Part shown: in pieces, positions 55,082 through 63,687 of the stretch
How the letters are laid out: the number at the start of each line of letters is the position of its first letter
How positions within the stretch are numbered: position 1 is the stretch's first letter
Made by a program: the position numbers and the translations under genes
The notes under the pieces: generated by a model
What the model saw: only the letters and a program-made list of their open reading frames with translations
Told to the model about the DNA's origin: nothing
Databases searched by the model: none
NCBI RefSeq assembly: GCF_002954245.1
Contig: NZ_PPTG01000035.1
Coordinates: forward strand, 1,542-65,541
Origin: Cryobacterium aureum
Lineage (GTDB): Bacteria > Actinomycetota > Actinomycetes > Actinomycetales > Microbacteriaceae
Length of the DNA: 64,000 nt
Reading direction: 5' to 3'

Positions 55082-57093
55082 CGACGACGCACCTGCCCCG
55101 ACGCCGCGCACGGCGGTCGGGGGGCCGCCGAACACACCTCATTGCGTTGCCGGCATTGACGATTCTTCTGCTGCTGGCCGGCTTGTTCGTGCCGCAGCCG
55201 GCGGCCGAGGCAGCCACCGCCACGGTTGATCTCAAAACGGCCGGCAGCTACTCCGTGCTGGCCACGGACGCCATCGCGAGCACCGGCAACAGCGCCCTGA
55301 GCGGCAACGCCGGAACCAGCCCGGGAACGGCGATCACCGGATTCCCCCCTGGAATTCTCACCGGCAGCATCCACGGCGGCGACAGCCACGCCACGGTCGC
55401 TCAGGCCGACCTCGTCGCCGCCTACACCGATGCGGCCGGACGGGTGCCGACCGGTACCGTAGCCGGCGACCTGGCCGGGCGCACACTCACGGCCGGCGTC
55501 TACAAATCCACTGCGGCGCTCGCCGTGAGCACAACGCTGACCCTCGACGCGCAGAACGACCCCACCGCAGTGTTCATCTTTCAGATCGACGCGGCGTTCG
55601 ACACCGCAGCGGCCAGCAGTATAGTGCTTGCCAACGGCGCCCAGGCCTCGAACGTGTTCTGGCAGGTGGTCGGTGCGGTCTCCCTTGGCGCCAATTCGGC
55701 TTTCACCGGAACGATTCTCGGCCGTGCCGCGATCTCGATCGGGGCCGGTGCCAGCTTCACCGGCCGCGCGCTGACCTCCAGCGGTGCCATCGCCATGGCC
55801 AGCAACATTTTCATGACCGAGCCGCCGCTCAACCTGCGAACCGCCGGCAATTATTCGGTGCTGGCCGGGACATCCGTTGTGAATTCGGGCGGTACCATCC
55901 TGAGCGGCTTTCTCGGGGTGAGTCCGGGCACCGGCCTGACCGGTTTTCCGCCTGGTCTGGTCACCGGCAGCACTCACCTCGGCACGGCCGAGAGCGCCCA
56001 GGCTCAGCTCGACCTGCAGTCCGCCAGTAACGATGCGCTCGCGCGCCGGCCCACCCACTCGGTCGCCAACACCGGGAACTCGTCGTTCGACGGTGATATC
56101 GGAGTGAGCCCCGGAACGGCGGTCACCGGGTTTCCGCCCGGGGAGCTTACGGGCACCATTCGCGGCGGCGACGCGGCGGCGGCGACCGCACAGGTCGACC
56201 TCGCCGCAGCGTACAAGGATGCCGCGGCGCGGCCGGCCAGCGCCGCCATCTCCGGCGACCTGGCCGGCCGCACCCTCACCTCCGGGGTCTATAAGGCGGC
56301 TGCCGCCCTCGCCATCAGCACCACGCTCACCCTCGATGGACAGGGCAACCCGAACGCCATCTTCATCATCCAAGTGGATGCCGCCTTCAACACGGCCGCT
56401 GGCAGCAGCATCATCCTGACTAACGGAGCACAGGCGTCGCGGGTCTACTGGCAGATCGCCGGCGCGGTGTCACTGAGGGCGGCATCCGCTTTCACCGGAA
56501 CCATCATCGGCATGGCCGCGATCTCGATTGGGGCCGGCGTCAGCTACGTCGGGCGGGCGCTGACCGCCAACGGCGCCGTCAGCATGAGCACGGCGAGTTC
56601 CACCAGTCCGGTGCCGGCCGCCGGCGACCTCACCGCGACGACCGCGGGCGCAACACTGTCAGCGGTGACCCTGCTGGGCACCCAGCCGCAGTTCGCCACG
56701 GGCGTGTCGAGCCAGTGGTCGATCGTCGACGCGCGGGGAACCGGAGCGGCCTGGACCCTCTCGGTGAGCGCAACCGCGCCGACCAGCGCGGCCGGTACGG
56801 TCGAAACCAACGAGCGCGTGCTGCCGGTGGAGAACCTCGCCATCGCGCCGGGCGCCATCACGACCGGCCCCAATACCGATGCCGCGACCGGCATCAGCGC
56901 GCCGACGCTGGCGCTGTCGGCCGCACCGCAAACCCTGATCGCCACGTCGGGCCCGAACCGGGGCACCTACTTGCTGACGCCGACCTACAGCCTGATGATT
57001 CCGGCTAATGCGTACCGGTCGAATTACGCGGGCGCCATCGACGCCTCAACGATGAACCCCAACGTGACGGTGCTTACCTTCACCATTTCGTAG
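55078..57093 (+). CDS. Ice-binding (DUF3494) protein with C-terminal WxL-like domain
   Basis: A 671-residue secreted protein. A basic n-region and signal peptide run to residue ~45. Domain 1 (about 49-250) is a complete DUF3494 ice-binding beta-solenoid: LKTAGSYSVLATDAI, GTSPGTAITGFPPG, GDLAGRTLTAGVYK, AVFIFQIDAAF and GRAAISIGAGASFTGRAL. A partial repeat (251-327) has only the first third of such a domain. Domain 3 (328-505) lacks its first ~20 residues but is otherwise complete. Residues ~513-671 form a WxL-like domain (DARGTGAAWTLSVSA, IPANAYRSNYAGAI). It should be held on the cell wall and bind ice. It is coupled to the broken partner gene upstream. Confidence 0.88.
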   Translation: MTTTHLPRRRARRSGGRRTHLIALPALTILLLLAGLFVPQPAAEAATATVDLKTAGSYSVLATDAIASTGNSALSGNAGTSPGTAITGFPPGILTGSIHGGDSHATVAQADLVAAYTDAAGRVPTGTVAGDLAGRTLTAGVYKSTAALAVSTTLTLDAQNDPTAVFIFQIDAAFDTAAASSIVLANGAQASNVFWQVVGAVSLGANSAFTGTILGRAAISIGAGASFTGRALTSSGAIAMASNIFMTEPPLNLRTAGNYSVLAGTSVVNSGGTILSGFLGVSPGTGLTGFPPGLVTGSTHLGTAESAQAQLDLQSASNDALARRPTHSVANTGNSSFDGDIGVSPGTAVTGFPPGELTGTIRGGDAAAATAQVDLAAAYKDAAARPASAAISGDLAGRTLTSGVYKAAAALAISTTLTLDGQGNPNAIFIIQVDAAFNTAAGSSIILTNGAQASRVYWQIAGAVSLRAASAFTGTIIGMAAISIGAGVSYVGRALTANGAVSMSTASSTSPVPAAGDLTATTAGATLSAVTLLGTQPQFATGVSSQWSIVDARGTGAAWTLSVSATAPTSAAGTVETNERVLPVENLAIAPGAITTGPNTDAATGISAPTLALSAAPQTLIATSGPNRGTYLLTPTYSLMIPANAYRSNYAGAIDASTMNPNVTVLTFTIS

Positions 57094-57342
57094 CCGATCC
57101 GAGCGTGCGCCAACCCCCATTCTGGGCATTGCGCCAACCTTGAGCTAACGCTGATTCAACCCTGCGCGACGAACCCCCTATTTGCGCGCCCCCGTGTAAG
57201 GATTGATTTATCGCCACCGGAACTTAGTTTTCAACGGATAACGAGTTCGGTTCATAGCCTGCGACATCCGCTTCTCCCACACTTCGCGTGGACACGCTAT
57301 TTGGCGTGCCCGCACCACCAGCACCACCTCAGAGGACACACC

Positions 57343-57930
57343 ATGCACGCTTTCACCAAGACCGCGGGAATCATCGTCGCCACCGGCATCCTGTTCGGTG
57401 TGGCCCTCTCCCCCGCCCAGGCAGTCGTCAGTGCGGACACCATCCAAGCGACCATCACCGCCGGCAACCTCACCGCCAACCCCACCGCGCCCGACGCGAT
57501 GACCGCGGTGGTTCTCGACGGCGTGAACGCGCAGTCGCCCACCGGAACCGCGCCCACCTGGACCATCACCAACGCCCGCGGCACGAACGCCGCCTGGTCG
57601 CTCTCGGCCAGCGCCACCGACTTCGTCAGCGCGGCCGGCACGGTCGACACGACCGCCCGCACCCTGCCGGCGTCCAACCTGGTCATTACGCCGGGCACCA
57701 TTACCGCCGGCACCGGTTCCGACGCGGCTCCCACCGCCGAGGCCGTCACCATCAGCAACGTCGCCCAGTCGCTGGTGTACACCACCACCCTCGGCAAGGG
57801 CACCTTCACCCTCGCGCCGACCTTCAACCTGAGCGTTCCAGCCAACACCTACCGCTCCAATTTCTCGGCCGCGATCGGCAGCACCGCCGTCAACCCCTAC
57901 GTATCGACCATCACGTTCACCATCGCGTAG
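57343..57930 (+). CDS. WxL-like domain surface protein
   Basis: A 195-residue secreted protein. The ATG at 57343 follows AGAGGA; a signal peptide ends near PAQA-VV. The mature part is one WxL-like domain nearly parallel to the protein at 53.2 kb: WTITNARGTNAAWSLSASA, TDFVSAAGT, LVITPGTITAG, TTLGKGTFTLAPTFNL and NTYRSNFSAAI. Its shortness implies it is only an anchoring or capping unit, perhaps binding a partner. The 249-bp gap upstream shows no gene. Two hairpins end the locus. Confidence 0.82.
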   Translation: MHAFTKTAGIIVATGILFGVALSPAQAVVSADTIQATITAGNLTANPTAPDAMTAVVLDGVNAQSPTGTAPTWTITNARGTNAAWSLSASATDFVSAAGTVDTTARTLPASNLVITPGTITAGTGSDAAPTAEAVTISNVAQSLVYTTTLGKGTFTLAPTFNLSVPANTYRSNFSAAIGSTAVNPYVSTITFTIA

Positions 57931-57940
57931 CCACCATTCT

Positions 57941-57967
57941 CGGCAGGTCCTTCGGGTGGACCTGCCG
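57941..57967 (+). terminator. Hairpin 1 after the WxL locus
   Basis: A perfect 10-bp stem CGGCAGGTCC/GGACCTGCCG with a 7-nt loop lies 10 bp after the stop. It has no T-run of its own and stands directly in front of a second hairpin. Confidence 0.7.
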
Positions 57968-57970
57968 GGT

Positions 57971-58000
57971 AATGCCCCGCGCCTCACGGTGCGGGGCATT
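57971..58000 (+). terminator. Hairpin 2 after the WxL locus
   Basis: A perfect 10-bp stem AATGCCCCGC/GCGGGGCATT with a 10-nt loop is followed by GTTGGTT. Together with hairpin 1 it should stop transcription before the serine dehydratase gene. Confidence 0.75.
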
Positions 58001-58034
58001 GTTGGTTAAGCCCCCCGCGCGCGGGTGCCGTAGC

Positions 58035-59429
58035 ATGAAGTCCGTGACAGCGTACGTCTCAGCCCTGGACCTGTTTTCCATCGGAATCGGCCCGTCCAGT
58101 TCTCACACGGTGGGTCCGATGCGTGCTGCCCGCGTTTTCGCCGAAGACCTCGTGGCGACCGGTCGCCTGGCCGAGGTGGAGCGCATCCGCTGTTCCCTGT
58201 TTGGATCGCTCGGGTCAACCGGTCTCGGCCACGGCACACCCGATGCCGTCCTCGCCGGGCTGACCGGCCTGCGCCCGGAGACCTGCGACCCGGACCAGGT
58301 GCATTTCGCCTGGTCTGGCCTGCGCGATGGCGCCACCCTCACCCTGCTCGGTGGCCACAGCATTCCGATCAGCACCGAGGACGTCTGCTTCGAACCCCGC
58401 ACCCGCCTGCCCGGCCACCCGAACGCGCTCACGCTGTCCGCCTGGGCGGCCGACAGCGAAGCAGATGCCGTCCCTCTGCTCGAGGAGACCTTCTATTCGA
58501 TCGGTGGCGGGTTCATCCGCCGAGGCGCCGAACGCTCGAGTGCCCAGACCCGAGTGCCCCAGCCACTTCCCTACGATTCCAGCGCAGAGTTGCTCGCCCT
58601 GTGCGACGCCCACAATCTCACCATCTGCGAGGTTGCCCGCCGAAACGAGGAGGCGATTCACGGCGCCGCAGCGCTCGACGCGGGCCTCGACGCCATTTGG
58701 GACGCCATGCACACCTGCGTGGAAGCCGGGCTCAGCCATACCGGAATTCTGCCGGGCGGCCTCAAGGTCAAGCGTCGGGCCGCCGCTGTACGTATGCGCC
58801 TAGAGGAATATGATCGCCTGCCGCTGCACGACCGGGACACCTCCACCGAGTGGCTGCACGCCTTCGCGCTCGCGGTGAACGAGGAGAACGCGGCCGGCGG
58901 CCGGGTAGTCACCGCGCCGACCAATGGGGCGGCCGGCATCATCCCGGCCGTCGGCCACTACTACCTGCGCTTCGTTCCCGGAGCGGATGCCGCCGGCATC
59001 CGTCGGTATCTGCTCACCGCCGTGGCGATAGGGTCGCTCGTGAAGGCGAATGCTTCGATCTCCGGAGCCGAGGGCGGCTGCCAGGCCGAGGTGGGCGCGG
59101 CCTGTGCCATGGCCTCCGGCGCGCTCTGCGCTGTGCTCGGCGGCACTTCGCGACAGGTCGAGAATGCAGCCGAGATCGCTATGGAACACCACCTGGGGCT
59201 CACCTGCGATCCGGTTGGCGGCCTCGTGCAGGTGCCCTGCATCGAGCGCAACGCCATCGCCTCGTCGACCGCCGTGTCGGCGGCCCGGCTGGCACTGCAC
59301 GGCGACGGAACCCACCTGGTCTCGCTCGACACCGTGATTGAAACCATGCGGCAGACCGGACTCGACATGATGACGAAGTACAAGGAAACCAGCGAGGGCG
59401 GGCTCGCCGTGAACGTCATCGAGTGTTGA
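58035..59429 (+). CDS. sdaA: L-serine ammonia-lyase (iron-sulfur L-serine dehydratase)
   Basis: Deaminates L-serine to pyruvate and ammonia with a [4Fe-4S] cluster. This is the single-chain form, 464 residues: the beta-type domain starts VSALDLFSIGIGPSSSHTVG, and the alpha-type domain has GILPGGLKVKRRAA, VTAPTNGAAGIIPAV, and the cluster cysteines in GCQAEVGAACAM and LTCDPVGGLVQVPCIERN. The end MMTKYKETSEGGLAVNVIEC is characteristic. The ATG at 58035 or the GTG three codons later are both possible; no clear ribosome site is present, so a leaderless mRNA is likely. Confidence 0.95.
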   Translation: MKSVTAYVSALDLFSIGIGPSSSHTVGPMRAARVFAEDLVATGRLAEVERIRCSLFGSLGSTGLGHGTPDAVLAGLTGLRPETCDPDQVHFAWSGLRDGATLTLLGGHSIPISTEDVCFEPRTRLPGHPNALTLSAWAADSEADAVPLLEETFYSIGGGFIRRGAERSSAQTRVPQPLPYDSSAELLALCDAHNLTICEVARRNEEAIHGAAALDAGLDAIWDAMHTCVEAGLSHTGILPGGLKVKRRAAAVRMRLEEYDRLPLHDRDTSTEWLHAFALAVNEENAAGGRVVTAPTNGAAGIIPAVGHYYLRFVPGADAAGIRRYLLTAVAIGSLVKANASISGAEGGCQAEVGAACAMASGALCAVLGGTSRQVENAAEIAMEHHLGLTCDPVGGLVQVPCIERNAIASSTAVSAARLALHGDGTHLVSLDTVIETMRQTGLDMMTKYKETSEGGLAVNVIEC

Positions 59430-59544
59430 ACAGTCACCCCTGAACGGGGGTAGTACGCTTCTTCGTTGCGTCATGTCGGCAGCCTAAGCTGGCTGAACGC
59501 GTGCATCGACGATGTCGCAGCGCGCCTCTTGAAAGGGTCGAACC

Positions 59545-60027
59545 ATTCGCAGCACACTCGCACGCCGCCCGTTGGGCATCATTGTTGCCGCTCTCCTGCT
59601 CGTGACGGTGGCTGGCTGTGCCGGCGAACCGGCTCCGGCCGTCACCGTGACCATCACCCCGACCGTCACGCCAACGCCCACACCGAGCCCCACGCCGACA
59701 CCGACGCCCGTTCCCACCGAAGAGCCGGCGCTCATTCCCAATCCAACGGTGCCCGACCTCGTTCCCAATGCGGAGCCCGTGCCGCTGCCGCAGGGGCCGG
59801 CCACCGACCTCGGCAGCACACCAGGAGCCCGCGGCACCACGACCGCCGACGGTGCCGGGGCCCTGCTCACCTACACGGTCGTCGAGGGTGATGCCTTCTT
59901 CGACATCGCCCAACGATTCAATATTCCGGTGCAATTGCTGCTCACCATGAACCCCTCCGTGCCGGGGCTCGGCGAGAACATCTACATCAAGCAGATCATC
60001 AACCTGGACTGGACCACCACCCGGTAA
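59545..60027 (+). CDS. LysM domain lipoprotein (possible ATT start)
   Basis: A short exported lipoprotein. The lipobox is TVAGC, followed by a Thr/Pro-rich linker (PTVTPTPTPSPTPT) that spans the wall, and one LysM domain: YTVVEGDAFFDIAQRF, then QLLLTMNPSVPGL and NIYIKQIINL, binding peptidoglycan. With the only standard start, TTG at 59572, the signal peptide would have no positive n-region. An ATT at 59545 follows AAAGGG at good distance and adds the residues RSTLARRPLG, giving a normal signal sequence, so I place the start there. The Thr-rich linker is a plausible target of the protein mannosyltransferase encoded at 50.3 kb. Confidence 0.75.
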   Translation: MRSTLARRPLGIIVAALLLVTVAGCAGEPAPAVTVTITPTVTPTPTPSPTPTPTPVPTEEPALIPNPTVPDLVPNAEPVPLPQGPATDLGSTPGARGTTTADGAGALLTYTVVEGDAFFDIAQRFNIPVQLLLTMNPSVPGLGENIYIKQIINLDWTTTR

Positions 60028-60119
60028 TCCGCACGGGTGCCGCCGGCCACTGTGTCGCCGGATGACTCGAACCGGCACCGGTTCCGCCCGGTGTCGGTGG
60101 CCCCCGCTAGCCTTGCACC

Positions 60120-61046
60120 ATGAGTTCTCCCGTTCCGCCTTCGCGCGTTGTCTCCAGCCCCGTCGTGTCAACCCAGTGGCTCGCCGATCACCTCGGTTCC
60201 GAAAACCTGGTCATTCTCGACGCCACCGTCTTCGCGATGGCCCCGTCCACCACCGAGACCGGCGCACTGGGTCCGCGCTACCTCAGCGGGCGTGAGGACT
60301 ACCTCACCAAGGGGCACATCCCCGGGGCGGTGTTCGCCGACCTATTCGACGTCTTCTCCGACCCGGCCGGTGAATTCGATTTCTCCCGGCCGAACGCCGA
60401 CCTGTTCGAAATGGCTGCGGCATCCGTCGGTATCGACAACGGCACGACCGTTATCGTCTACGACGCCGTGGTCGGCCAGTGGGCGGCCCGCATCTGGTGG
60501 TTGTTTCGCGCCTTCGGCTACGACGATGTCGCTGTGCTCGACGGCGGCCTCTCTAAGTGGCACGCCGAAACGCGCCCCTTTTCGACCGGCGCGGTGCGCC
60601 CGCGGGTCGTCGGCGGGTTCACGGCACGGCCTCGTCCCGAGCTGTGGGTTGACAAGAGCTTCGTCGCGTCCATCGTGGCAGGCGTTGCGAATGCCGCCCT
60701 CGTCTGCTCCCTGCCGCCGGCGGAATTCGCCGGCACAGCCGGGGCACGAGCGCGGTCCGGGCACATTCCCGGCAGCATCAGTCTGCCGGCCGGCACACTC
60801 GTCGATCCCGCCACGAATGCATTCCTGCGCGGTGACCAGCTCAATGCAATACTTTCCCCGGCCGTCTCAGCCGCCGGATCGGTCGCTTCGGGTCACCTCG
60901 TGACTTACTGCGGCGGCGGTATCGCCGCGGCCGCCAGTGCCCTCGCGCTCATCCGCGCTGGCAATGAGCACGTGTCGATCTACGACGGCTCGCTCAACGA
61001 GTGGGCCGCCGACGCGGCTGCGCCGCTGACCGCGCCCGGCATGTAG
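60120..61046 (+). CDS. Sulfurtransferase (two rhodanese domains)
   Basis: Moves sulfane sulfur from thiosulfate or 3-mercaptopyruvate to an acceptor. The 308-residue protein has two rhodanese domains. The first is catalytically silent (residues ~15-150; LVILDATVF, GHIPGAVFADLFDVF, VIVYDAVVGQWAARIWW, AVLDGGLSKW). The second (~165-300; GHIPGSISLPAG) holds the active-site cysteine in VTYCGGGIAAAASAL. The GGGI loop differs from the CGSGVTA of 3-mercaptopyruvate transferases, so the donor is uncertain. It is convergent with the helicase gene, 30 bp apart. Confidence 0.9.
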   Translation: MSSPVPPSRVVSSPVVSTQWLADHLGSENLVILDATVFAMAPSTTETGALGPRYLSGREDYLTKGHIPGAVFADLFDVFSDPAGEFDFSRPNADLFEMAAASVGIDNGTTVIVYDAVVGQWAARIWWLFRAFGYDDVAVLDGGLSKWHAETRPFSTGAVRPRVVGGFTARPRPELWVDKSFVASIVAGVANAALVCSLPPAEFAGTAGARARSGHIPGSISLPAGTLVDPATNAFLRGDQLNAILSPAVSAAGSVASGHLVTYCGGGIAAAASALALIRAGNEHVSIYDGSLNEWAADAAAPLTAPGM

Positions 61047-61076
61047 AGCCGGGCATATGCCACCCGCACCGGCACG

Positions 61077-63575
61077 CTAGAGCCGATTCACCCCGGTGAC
61101 GCGCACGACCGCGGCGCCGAGCTCGTCGGAGTCGGCGAGGTTGACGCTCGCGCTGATCCCCCAGTCGTGGTCGCCGGCCGGGTCGTCGAGAATCTGGCGC
61201 ACGGTCCACTCCGCGGCGCCCTCCTCGATCATGAGCAGGTCGGAGCTCCTGGCGTCGCCGCCGGTGAGCAGCTCATCGTGCTCGGCGAAGTAGCCGTCCA
61301 TCGCGTCAGCCCAGACATCGGCCGAGTAGCCGTGCTCGCGGTCGAGTTCGCCGAGCTCGTCGTAGTGTTCCAGCGCGGCCAGCTGCACCCGACGGAACAG
61401 CTCATTGCGCACCAGAATGCGGAATGCTCGCACGTTGGTGGTGAGGCGGCGAGGCGGCGGCGGCAGAATCGTGTGTGCATCCGCTTCGTGCGCGGCGAGG
61501 TCGGGGTGCAGCAGCTCTTCCCATTCGTCGAGCAGGCTCGAGTCCACCTGGCGCACGAGCTCGCCAAGCCATTCGATAAGGTCGAGTAGATCCTCGTTCT
61601 TGGCCTCGTCGGGAATGGTCTGCCGCGCGGCCCGATAGGCGTCCGAAAGGTAGCGCAACACCACGCCTTCGCTGCGGGCAAGCTTGTAGAACGCGATGAA
61701 CTCGCCGAACGACATGGCCCGCTCGTACATATCGCGCACCACGGACTTGGGCTTCAGCTCGAAGTCGGCGATCCACGGCTGCGACGCTTTGTAGGTGTCG
61801 AAGGTGTAGTTCAACAGTTCTTCGAGCGGCTTGGGATGCGTGATCTCCTCGAGCAGCACCATCCGCTCGTCGTATTCGATGCCCTCACGCTTCATCGCGT
61901 TAACCGCTTCTCCCCGGGCGGCGAACTGTTGCCCCATCAGCACGGGCCGCGGGTTGTCGAGGGTCGACTCCAGAATCGAGATCATGTCGAGCGAGTAGGT
62001 CGGCGACTCAGGGTCGAGAAGTTCAAACGCGGCCAGAGCAAACGGTGACAGCGGCTGGTTGAGCGCAAAGTTCGCCTGCAGATCAACGGTCAAGCGGATG
62101 TTTCCGCTCGCGCTCTGCTCCACAATGCCGGCTTCGCGCAGGGTCTTGTAGATGCCCAGGGCGCGCCGGGCCAACACCAGCTGGCGGCGCCACGGTTCGT
62201 GGTTGTCGAACACGAGGGAGTGCACGTGGGCGAAGGCATCGCCACCGCGTCCGATCACGTTGATGAGCATCGCCGCGGTCATCTGCATGCTCGAGGACAG
62301 GGTCTCTGGCTCTGCATCGACCAGGCGGCGAAAGCTCGGTTCGCCCCAGGACACGAAGCCATCCGGTGCCTTCTTGCGCACGATCTTGCGCTTCTTTTTC
62401 GGATCGTCGCCGGCCTTCTCGATGGCCTTGAGGTTGTCGGTCTCGTGCTCCGGTGCCTGGATGACCACCGTGCCGGCCGTGTCGTAGCCGGCCCGGCCGG
62501 CCCGCCCGGCGATCTGGTGGAACTCCCGCACATTCACCTGACGCATTTTCACCCCGTCATATTTCGTGAGCGCGGTGAACAGCACGGTACGAATGGGCAC
62601 GTTGATGCCGACGCCAAGGGTGTCGGTGCCGCAGATCACCCGCAGGTAGCCGCGCTGCGCGAGCTGCTCGACCAGCCGCCGGTATTTCGGCAGCATGCCG
62701 GCGTGGTGCACCCCGATTCCCATGCGAATGAGCCGCGACAGGGTCTTGCCGAAACTCGTGGTGAACCGAAACTCGCCGATCAGCTCGGCGATGACGTCCC
62801 GCTGTTCGCGGGTGGCTACCTTAGCGCTCGCGAGCGCCTGAGCGCGTTCAAGGGCGGCCGCCTGGGAAAAGTGCACAATATAGACCGGCGCTTTATCAGT
62901 GTGCAGCAGCTCTTCGACCGTTTCGTGCACCGGCGTCTGTTCGTAGTAGTAGCTGAGCGGTACCGGGCGTTCCACCCCGGTGACGACAGCGGTGGGCCGA
63001 CCGGTGCGCCGGGTCAGGTCATCGCTGATGAATTTCACGTCGCCGAGCGTGGCCGACATAAGAATGAACTGCGCCCTTGGCAACAACAGCAAGGGCACCT
63101 GCCAGGCCCAGCCGCGCTCCGGATCGCCGTAGAAGTGGAACTCATCCATCACGACGAGGTCCACCTCGGTGTCTTCGCCGTTTCGCAGCGCGAGGTTGGC
63201 GAGAATCTCGGCGGTGCAGCAAATAATTGGGGCATCCGCGTTGACGCTCGAGTCGCCGGTCATCATGCCGACGTTCTCAGCACCGAAGGTCTCGACCAGG
63301 GAAAAGAACTTCTCGCTCACGAGCGCCTTGATCGGCGCGGTGTAGAAGCTGCGCTTGCCGGCCGAGAGCGCCGCGAAGTGCGCGCCGACGGCCACGAGCG
63401 ATTTGCCGGTTCCGGTCGGGGTGCTGAGGATGAGGTTGGCGCCGGAGACGATCTCGATGACCGCTTCCTCCTGCGCCGGGTACAAGGTGAGGCCCTGTTC
63501 GGTCGCCCAGGTTTCGAACGCCTCGAAGAGAACGTCGGGGTCGGTTTCATTTTCAAGGCGCGCAAGCAGAGACAT
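61077..63575 (-). CDS. DEAD/DEAH box helicase with DUF3516 (Ski2-like)
   Basis: An 832-residue superfamily 2 helicase of the actinobacterial Ski2-like type. Walker A is STPTGTGKSLVAVG, followed by VVMDEFHFYGDPERGW (DEFH box), LMSATLGDVKF, VHHAGMLPKYRRLVEQ, CGTDTLGVGINVPIRT and motif VI HQIAGRAGRAGYDTAG. Residues ~400-800 are the DUF3516 region that replaces the usual Ski2 C-terminus. It probably unwinds RNA, but no substrate is established. It starts at ATG with a 112-bp gap to the divergent gene at 63.7 kb. Confidence 0.93.
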   Translation of the reverse strand: MSLLARLENETDPDVLFEAFETWATEQGLTLYPAQEEAVIEIVSGANLILSTPTGTGKSLVAVGAHFAALSAGKRSFYTAPIKALVSEKFFSLVETFGAENVGMMTGDSSVNADAPIICCTAEILANLALRNGEDTEVDLVVMDEFHFYGDPERGWAWQVPLLLLPRAQFILMSATLGDVKFISDDLTRRTGRPTAVVTGVERPVPLSYYYEQTPVHETVEELLHTDKAPVYIVHFSQAAALERAQALASAKVATREQRDVIAELIGEFRFTTSFGKTLSRLIRMGIGVHHAGMLPKYRRLVEQLAQRGYLRVICGTDTLGVGINVPIRTVLFTALTKYDGVKMRQVNVREFHQIAGRAGRAGYDTAGTVVIQAPEHETDNLKAIEKAGDDPKKKRKIVRKKAPDGFVSWGEPSFRRLVDAEPETLSSSMQMTAAMLINVIGRGGDAFAHVHSLVFDNHEPWRRQLVLARRALGIYKTLREAGIVEQSASGNIRLTVDLQANFALNQPLSPFALAAFELLDPESPTYSLDMISILESTLDNPRPVLMGQQFAARGEAVNAMKREGIEYDERMVLLEEITHPKPLEELLNYTFDTYKASQPWIADFELKPKSVVRDMYERAMSFGEFIAFYKLARSEGVVLRYLSDAYRAARQTIPDEAKNEDLLDLIEWLGELVRQVDSSLLDEWEELLHPDLAAHEADAHTILPPPPRRLTTNVRAFRILVRNELFRRVQLAALEHYDELGELDREHGYSADVWADAMDGYFAEHDELLTGGDARSSDLLMIEEGAAEWTVRQILDDPAGDHDWGISASVNLADSDELGAAVVRVTGVNRL

Positions 63576-63687
63576 AGTCCCTTAACAGTGCACTACCGCG
63601 CGACCGAGATGTGACGGATGTCTGACGAAACCAAGCCGCTGCCCCTGGCGGGGTGGTAATCACAGCCGCTAGTTCTAGGCTGACGGC

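Noticed and set aside
55300-56600. Direct DNA repeats in the ice-binding gene considered as a CRISPR or satellite array
   Set aside because: The similarity is at protein level between DUF3494 domains, with long diverged units and no short identical repeats or spacers.
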